Below are positions 58,931 through 64,000 of a stretch of 64,000 bases of DNA, piece after piece. A program made the position numbers and the translations under genes. Origin of the DNA: Allomuricauda sp. (GTDB lineage Bacteria; Bacteroidota; Bacteroidia; Flavobacteriales; Flavobacteriaceae); contig CP051244.1 in NCBI GenBank assembly GCA_017795045.1, forward strand, positions 2,373,802 to 2,437,801, in the 5' to 3' direction. How positions within the stretch are numbered: position 1 is the stretch's first letter; every line of letters starts with the position of its first letter. The notes beneath the pieces were generated by a model. The model ran no database searches. It saw nothing but the letters and a program-made list of their open reading frames with translations, and was not told the origin of the DNA.

Positions 58931-60622
58931 ATGTCAGACGATAAAAAGGTCATTTTTTCAATGTCCGGGGTTACCAAGACCTTTAAAACGGCCAATACCC
59001 CCGTACTCAAAAATATTTATCTCAGCTTCTTCTATGGGGCCAAGATTGGGATTCTGGGTCTTAATGGTTCCGGTAAATCCACCTTGCTCAAGATCATTGC
59101 CGGAGTGGATAAGAACTATCAGGGTGATGTGGTATTTTCCCCAGGATATACGGTAGGATATCTGGAGCAGGAGCCTCAATTGGATGAAGAAAAGACCGTA
59201 CTTGAAATCGTCAAGGAAGGCGCTGCCGAGACCGTTGCTATTTTGGACGAATACAATAAGATCAACGATATGTTCGGTCTTCCCGAAGTATATGAAGATG
59301 CCGATAAGATGCAAAAGTTGATGGACCGCCAGGCGGTACTTCAAGATCAAATTGACGCATCGAACGCATGGGAACTGGACACCAAATTGGAGATTGCCAT
59401 GGATGCGCTGCGTACGCCTGAATCAGACAAGAAGATTGGGGTGCTTTCTGGCGGGGAACGAAGACGTGTGGCCTTATGCAGGTTATTGCTACAAGAACCC
59501 GATGTACTATTGTTGGATGAACCTACCAACCACTTGGATGCAGAGTCCGTACATTGGTTGGAACACCATTTGGCACAATACAAGGGAACGGTGATTGCCG
59601 TAACGCACGACCGTTATTTCCTGGATAATGTAGCTGGCTGGATTTTGGAACTGGATAGAGGTGAAGGCATTCCTTGGAAAGGGAATTACTCTGGATGGTT
59701 GGACCAAAAGGCCAAGCGTTTGGCACAGGAAAGCAAACAGGCCTCCAAAAGACAAAAAACTTTGGAACGTGAGTTGGATTGGGTTCGTCAAGGAGCCAAA
59801 GGAAGACAGACCAAGCAAAAGGCCCGTCTGAAGAATTATGACAAACTCCTTAGTCAGGACCAAAAACAGTTGGAAGAAAAACTGGAAATCTACATCCCCA
59901 ATGGACCCCGATTGGGCACCAACGTTATTGAATCCAAGGGGGTAAGCAAAGCTTACGGGGATAAATTGTTGTATGAAGACCTAAACTTCAATCTACCCCA
60001 AGCAGGGATTGTTGGAATAATTGGCCCCAACGGTGCGGGTAAGACCACCATCTTTAGAATGATTATGGGAGAAGAAACCCCGGATAAAGGCGAGTTTATT
60101 GTTGGGGATACCGCCAAACTGGCCTATGTGGACCAATCTCATTCTAACATCGACCCAGAAAAGAGTATTTGGGAGAATTTCAGTGATGGACAAGAATTGG
60201 TGATGATGGGAGGGAAGCAAGTGAATTCCCGGGCCTATTTAAGCCGATTTAATTTCTCTGGTAGTGAGCAGAATAAGAAAGTAAACATGCTTTCCGGTGG
60301 AGAGCGTAACCGACTTCACTTGGCCATGACTCTAAAAGAAGAAGGCAACGTTTTACTTTTGGATGAGCCCACCAACGATTTGGATGTGAATACCTTGAGG
60401 GCTTTGGAAGAAGGTCTCGAAAATTTTGCAGGTTGTGCCGTGATCATTTCCCACGACAGATGGTTCTTGGATAGGATCTGCACCCATATTTTGGCTTTTG
60501 AAGGGGATTCACAGGTATATTTCTTTGAAGGATCTTTCTCCGATTATGAGGAGAATAAACAGAAACGCTTGGGAACGGATATCATGCCCAAGCGTATCAA
60601 ATACAAGAAACTTATTAGGTAG
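58931..60622 (+). CDS. ettA: EttA, energy-dependent translational throttle ABC-F protein (563 aa)
   Basis: Two tandem ATPase domains. Walker A: GLNGSGKSTLLKI (about 40-52) and G-P-N-G-A-G-K-T-T-I-F (about 355-365). Signatures: L-S-G-G-E-R-R-R-V and L-S-G-G-E-R-N-R-L-H. Walker B: L-L-L-D-E-P-T-N-H-L-D and L-L-L-D-E-P-T-N-D-L-D. The linker carries the charged R-Q-G-A-K-G-R-Q-T-K-Q-K-A-R. The length and P-tRNA-interaction linker fit EttA, which binds the ribosomal E site and gates the first peptide bond by the ATP/ADP ratio. It is cytoplasmic and has no membrane parts. Confidence 0.93.
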   Translation: MSDDKKVIFSMSGVTKTFKTANTPVLKNIYLSFFYGAKIGILGLNGSGKSTLLKIIAGVDKNYQGDVVFSPGYTVGYLEQEPQLDEEKTVLEIVKEGAAETVAILDEYNKINDMFGLPEVYEDADKMQKLMDRQAVLQDQIDASNAWELDTKLEIAMDALRTPESDKKIGVLSGGERRRVALCRLLLQEPDVLLLDEPTNHLDAESVHWLEHHLAQYKGTVIAVTHDRYFLDNVAGWILELDRGEGIPWKGNYSGWLDQKAKRLAQESKQASKRQKTLERELDWVRQGAKGRQTKQKARLKNYDKLLSQDQKQLEEKLEIYIPNGPRLGTNVIESKGVSKAYGDKLLYEDLNFNLPQAGIVGIIGPNGAGKTTIFRMIMGEETPDKGEFIVGDTAKLAYVDQSHSNIDPEKSIWENFSDGQELVMMGGKQVNSRAYLSRFNFSGSEQNKKVNMLSGGERNRLHLAMTLKEEGNVLLLDEPTNDLDVNTLRALEEGLENFAGCAVIISHDRWFLDRICTHILAFEGDSQVYFFEGSFSDYEENKQKRLGTDIMPKRIKYKKLIR

Positions 60623-60631
60623 ACGGGAATT

Positions 60632-61309
60632 TTACTCTTCTCCGCCGATATTTTTCAATCCTTCCTCAAGAAGTTTTCTGGCATTCTCCAGATAGGCTTT
60701 TTGATGATACTCCAAACTATTGGAGTCAATACTGTTGCCATTTGGGGTTCCAATGGTTTTTGAAAGCTCCACAAGCTGGTCAATAGCCTCTTTTGCCGAA
60801 TTTAGTTTTTCACTGGAATGTTTCTCGAACACCTTGATCATCTCCAACTCCATAGTGTTTTCAGGAGCTTCATCGTCAGCATGGGCCTGGTGTTCCATGG
60901 TGGTGGTTGCATTGTCGGCTATGGTCACCGTGGTAGAAGCACCTAAAGTACATTCATCCAAAATGGTGATCAGGTCATTGATTTGCCCAAGGGCCTTTTT
61001 GGTAAAGTACCTGCCAGCTTCCCAATCAACGGGTTCAATGGCTTTGTCCAAGGTCTCCAAGGCGTCTAAAGTTTTGTTCTCTGCCTTGGCGCAATCACAT
61101 TCATTTTTGAACTGTTCCGATTTTTCAAGGGCCGTCAAAGCCCTTTCAGCATAATACATTTGGTGCTCAAAATTGGTGGCCGACATTCCTTTTTTGCAAT
61201 GGTTCAGCGCATAGGTCACCTTGGAATAAAAATTGTCACATTGGGAAAAAGCAGCTTGTAGTGCACAGAAAAATGCAATAGCTACTAAAACATGGGATTT
61301 GGGAGCCAT
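60632..61309 (-). CDS. Secreted Cys-containing helical protein of unknown function (225 aa)
   Basis: Signal peptide (V-A-I-A-F-F-C-A-L-Q-A-A-F-S-Q), then C-D-N-F-Y-S-K-V-T-Y-A-L-N-H-C-K-K, a second pair C-D-C-A-K-A, and I-L-D-E-C-T. Predicted almost all helical, with an acidic stretch (D-D-E-A-P-E-N-T-M-E-L-E) near the middle. The regularly placed cysteines may form disulfides in the periplasm. I do not recognise the family; relatives seem limited to flavobacteria. It converges with ettA, 9 bp apart. Confidence 0.6.
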   Translation of the reverse strand: MAPKSHVLVAIAFFCALQAAFSQCDNFYSKVTYALNHCKKGMSATNFEHQMYYAERALTALEKSEQFKNECDCAKAENKTLDALETLDKAIEPVDWEAGRYFTKKALGQINDLITILDECTLGASTTVTIADNATTTMEHQAHADDEAPENTMELEMIKVFEKHSSEKLNSAKEAIDQLVELSKTIGTPNGNSIDSNSLEYHQKAYLENARKLLEEGLKNIGGEE

Positions 61310-61378
61310 GGTAAAGTATTTTTTGATTTGGTTAAGTCTGTTATCTTAACGACAATGTAGGGGAAATATTTTATTCCA

Positions 61379-62170
61379 TCAAAAATCGTCATTCGGATAC
61401 CAATCCAATTGGATTACCCCAATACTGGGATTCCCTTTGTTTACAAGCTCTTTAAACTTTTTCACATCACTTATATCGGGTCGACCTCTATAGTGGTATG
61501 GGTAGACTTCCTTGGGTTGAAATTCCAAAACGGCATCCGCGGCACTATCTTCGGTCATGGTATAGGGAAGGTTCATGCACACAAAAGCCTTGTCAATGTT
61601 TTTTAGGGCCCTCATTTCCGGAATGTCCTCGGTGTCCCCAGAAAAATAGAGACGCTGCCCACCAATGGTCAAGACATACCCATTTCCACGTCCTTTGGTA
61701 TGAAAATCCAACGCTTCTTCCCGTAAATTATACATGGGAATGGCTTCAATCGCTATTCCGGAATGGGTTTTGGTGTCCCCATTGTTCATGATATCCAAGG
61801 CCAAGGTAGACTCGCTTGGAATTTCATCTGCAACAGCTTGGGGAAGAATAATTGTAGTGTTCTCTGTTGAAACTTCTTGGAGGGTTTCCAAATTAAAATG
61901 ATCACCATGTATATCCGTCACCAAAATTATATCAGGGCTGTTTTGTCCTTCAAAAGCAGATTTCCCTCCTACAGGGTCTATATATAAGGTAACATCATTC
62001 CATTCCAAAACCGCAGTGGCATGCTCAATAGGTATGATAGAGACTTCTGAAGGGATATCCATTTTGCTTTCTAAAACGGTTTCATGGGTTTCCTCCTGTG
62101 ACTTATTTTTTGACTTGCAACTGGCAATCAACGCAATTCCTAAACACAAAATGGTAATTTTTTTCATCAT
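61379..62170 (-). CDS. MBL-fold metallo-hydrolase lipoprotein, UlaG-like (263 aa)
   Basis: Lipoprotein signal (L-C-L-G-I-A-L-I-A-S-C). The MBL core has H-A-T-A-V-L-E-W, Y-I-D-P-V-G-G, V-T-D-I-H-G-D-H-F (the HxxxDH-type metal motif), Y-F-S-G-D-T-E-D-I and P-Y-H-Y-R-G-R-P-D. The strand order and final Y-P-Y-H match the UlaG/lactonase-like subfamily of beta-lactamase-fold hydrolases. Location is the periplasmic face of a membrane. The substrate is unknown. Two adjacent ATGs could start it; both keep the lipobox. Confidence 0.82.
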   Translation of the reverse strand: MMKKITILCLGIALIASCKSKNKSQEETHETVLESKMDIPSEVSIIPIEHATAVLEWNDVTLYIDPVGGKSAFEGQNSPDIILVTDIHGDHFNLETLQEVSTENTTIILPQAVADEIPSESTLALDIMNNGDTKTHSGIAIEAIPMYNLREEALDFHTKGRGNGYVLTIGGQRLYFSGDTEDIPEMRALKNIDKAFVCMNLPYTMTEDSAADAVLEFQPKEVYPYHYRGRPDISDVKKFKELVNKGNPSIGVIQLDWYPNDDF

Positions 62171-62334
62171 GACGACTCTTTTGAAGTTCCTTTAAAATTA
62201 AGGTATCTGAATCTTTACAGTGATTTTTTTAAGATTATTTTATTTCAAATGATCCAAACAATAATCTGAAGCGTATATAAACCAAACACGATTGATTAAA
62301 AACCTTAAACGAGAATCAATTAACACAAAAAGTT

Positions 62335-63222
62335 ATGACAGAAGCAAAAAATAACAACGGATTGAAGGTAATTGCTGGTTTGTTGGGTGTAGTTCTTTTG
62401 GGAACCATTATCTACACTGTTAGCCTTTACCAAGATAAAAAGGAGACCACTCAAGCCCTTACACAAGAAAAGGAGTTGGTTGTTGAAGATTTGAACAACT
62501 TGAAATCTGAGTACGACAAAGCTATCCTTGAAAGCAACGCCACTAACGAAGAGTTGGTTGCCGCTAGGGACAACATTGCAAAGTACATCGATTCAGTACA
62601 GGGTATGAAAGCCGATATCGCTTCCCTTTCAAGATACAGAAGACAAGTAAGCGTTCTAAAGGCTGAAAGAGAAAAACTATTGAAACAAGTAGATTCCTTG
62701 ACACAGTCCAACAGCTTGTTGGCCATGCAGCGCGACAGTACGTTCACCGAGTTGGAAAAACAAACTGTTTTCAACGATTCCTTGATCGTACAGAACACCC
62801 AATTGGCCGATGCTGTGGAAAGAGGTTCTGCACTTAACCTTTCTGTCATCAGCGTAGATGCTGTTAAGGAAAGAAGCAGCGGTAAATTGGTATCTACTTC
62901 AAGAGCCAGGGCTACCGATAAACTTAAAGTATGTTTTACAGTGGCCAACAACACTATTGCCGAGGCTGGTGACAGGGAGTTCTTCATTGAAGTATTGGGT
63001 CCTCAAGGAAACGTTCTTGGAGAAGGATTGACCAAAGCTACTGAGGAAGGAGCTTCCATTACATACAGCAAAGGAACCAACTTTTATTATGAGAACAGCT
63101 CCTTGGATGTATGTGATTACGTAAACAAACCTGCTGGTGACTACCAAAAAGGAAACTACATGGTCAATGTTTATGACAACAAGTTGAAATTGTTGGGTAC
63201 TTCCAAATTTGAGTTGAAATAA
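62335..63222 (+). CDS. Membrane-anchored coiled-coil protein of unknown function (295 aa)
   Basis: Short cytoplasmic N-terminus, one membrane helix (V-I-A-G-L-L-G-V-V-L-L-G-T-I-I-Y, about 12-28), a long coiled coil (about 35-165) and a C-terminal beta domain (about 170-295). The beta domain has C-F-T-V-A-N-N, E-V-L-G-P-Q-G-N-V-L-G-E-G and D-V-C-D-Y-V-N. The codon use is smoother than that of neighbours, hinting at high expression (impression only). Proteins of this layout are widespread in flavobacteria without assigned function. It is followed by a very strong terminator. Confidence 0.7.
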   Translation: MTEAKNNNGLKVIAGLLGVVLLGTIIYTVSLYQDKKETTQALTQEKELVVEDLNNLKSEYDKAILESNATNEELVAARDNIAKYIDSVQGMKADIASLSRYRRQVSVLKAEREKLLKQVDSLTQSNSLLAMQRDSTFTELEKQTVFNDSLIVQNTQLADAVERGSALNLSVISVDAVKERSSGKLVSTSRARATDKLKVCFTVANNTIAEAGDREFFIEVLGPQGNVLGEGLTKATEEGASITYSKGTNFYYENSSLDVCDYVNKPAGDYQKGNYMVNVYDNKLKLLGTSKFELK

Positions 63223-63245
63223 TACACACACTATCCATAAACCAT

Positions 63246-63286
63246 AAAAGGCCCGTCCAATTTGGACGGGCCTTTTGTTTTTTTTT
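63246..63286 (+). terminator. Strong bidirectional terminator between the coiled-coil gene and fumC
   Basis: 15-bp perfect arms AAAAGGCCCGTCCAA (63246-63260) and TTGGACGGGCCTTTT (63262-63276) with A- and T-runs on both flanks (GTTTTTTTTT to 63286). It serves the convergent genes on either side. Confidence 0.9.
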
Positions 63287-63299
63287 AGAAGGTTAGCAA

Positions 63300-64000
63300 C
63301 TATTTTAAGCTGCCCACCATATCTTCCGGTTTTACCCAAGCATCATATTCTTCTGGGGTAACGTACCCAAGATTAACGGCCTCTTCCCGTAGGGTTGTAC
63401 CATTTTTATGGGCTGTATTGGCAATTTCAGCAGCTTTATAATATCCAATTTTAGTATTTAACGCTGTAACCAACATCAAGGAGTTGTTCAAAAGGGTTTT
63501 GATCACTTGATGGTTGGGCTCAATACCCACTGCACAGTTTTCATCGAAACTCACGCAGGCATCACCCAATAATTGGGCCGACTGAAGAATGTTTGCGGCC
63601 ATCATGGGCTTAAATACATTCAGTTCATAATGGCCTTGTGTGCCCCCAACGCTTATGGCCACATCGTTGCCCAATACCTGTGCGCACACCATGGTAAGTG
63701 CTTCACATTGTGTGGGGTTTACTTTACCGGGCATAATGGAGCTTCCGGGTTCATTGGCCGGTATAATGATTTCCCCTATTCCGGAACGGGGACCTGAGGC
63801 CATCATTCTAATATCATTGGCAATTTTGTTGAGCGACACTGCCAATTGTTTAAGGGCGCCGTGGCTTTCCACAATGGCATCATGTGCCGCCAAAGCTTCA
63901 AATTTGTTTTCAGCAGTTATGAATGGAAGTTTGGTGAAATCCGCAATGTATTTGGCAACAAGGACATCATAGCCCTTTGGGGTATTAAGTCCAGTACCTA
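63300..64000 (-). CDS. fumC: Fumarate hydratase class II, C-terminal part (partial)
   Basis: The frame continues beyond the right edge; the last 232 codons are visible, starting [10 protein letters not shown]. The superfamily signature [16 protein letters not shown] is present, with V-C-A-Q-V-L-G-N and the C-terminal A-H-K-N-G-T-T-L. It interconverts fumarate and malate in the TCA cycle. The internal ATG at 63893 is not the true start, because the fumarase body is intact upstream of it. A strong terminator follows the stop. Confidence 0.93.
   Translation of the reverse strand, partial: GTGLNTPKGYDVLVAKYIADFTKLPFITAENKFEALAAHDAIVESHGALKQLAVSLNKIANDIRMMASGPRSGIGEIIIPANEPGSSIMPGKVNPTQCEALTMVCAQVLGNDVAISVGGTQGHYELNVFKPMMAANILQSAQLLGDACVSFDENCAVGIEPNHQVIKTLLNNSLMLVTALNTKIGYYKAAEIANTAHKNGTTLREEAVNLGYVTPEEYDAWVKPEDMVGSLK

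Noticed and set aside
1..64000. Mobile elements, CRISPR arrays, toxin-antitoxin or phage genes
   Set aside because: No transposase, integrase, repeat-spacer pattern, phage structural gene or paired toxin gene was found on either strand.

Overview
The window looks like chromosomal DNA of a marine Flavobacteriaceae member (Bacteroidota). The evidence is menaquinone genes in the flavobacterial arrangement, a giant CcsB-CcsA fusion, DUF2911, DUF2853 and CAL67264-type proteins, SusC-type plug domains, and promoters of the Bacteroidota form TTTG-N20-TAnnTTTG in place of E. coli -35/-10 boxes. A Muricauda/Allomuricauda-like genus is my guess only. I see no phage, transposase, CRISPR array or rRNA. 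The window opens in the 3' end of murA and closes inside fumC.

Layout. 0.2-2.3 kb (minus): an ArsR repressor with three AHSA1/SRPBCC proteins and a DoxX protein, behind a well-formed promoter overlapped by a dyad. 2.4-7.7 kb (minus): pirin, a secreted lipocalin-like/VOC fusion, a secreted M20 amidohydrolase, then an SRPBCC-photolyase pair with a dyad in its promoter. 7.8-16 kb: a DUF2911 protein, a PIG-L deacetylase / 38-residue membrane protein / sodium symporter operon, and a lipoprotein-maf-kdsC-DUF2520 operon. 16-23 kb (plus): the cytochrome c maturation fusion, a MATE pump, a Cys/Met-type PLP enzyme and bshB1 (bacillithiol). 22.8-31 kb: a TPR histidine kinase, tRNA-His, a LOV-like PAS protein without the photoactive cysteine, a thioesterase, a CWC protein, metE under a cobalamin riboswitch, and an M28 peptidase lipoprotein.

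31-46.7 kb holds a DadA-like oxidoreductase and then the dispersed menaquinone cluster: a hotdog thioesterase, menF, menD, DUF2853, cvfB, a SPOR-like protein, menA, a LytTR response regulator and a HisKA_2 kinase, menC, a CPBP protease and menE. menB and menH are not here. Between the response regulator and the kinase lie three TTTCACA repeats spaced exactly 21 bp apart, ending about 31 bp before a -7 box that lacks a -33 partner. This looks like an activator array.

46.8-56 kb is the least ordinary region. Three paralogous secreted proteins combine a carboxypeptidase-like regulatory domain, a SusC/RagA-type plug domain with no beta-barrel, TPR-like helices and a C-terminal beta domain that resembles DUF2135. 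One of them adds an N-terminal VWA domain with an intact-looking MIDAS. This is my best candidate for an undescribed system. The rest (56-64 kb) is an acyl-CoA carboxylase beta subunit, a Gfo/Idh/MocA oxidoreductase, a small membrane protein next to ettA, a secreted Cys-containing protein, an MBL-fold lipoprotein, a coiled-coil membrane protein and fumC. All family calls come from reading motifs; no database search was run.
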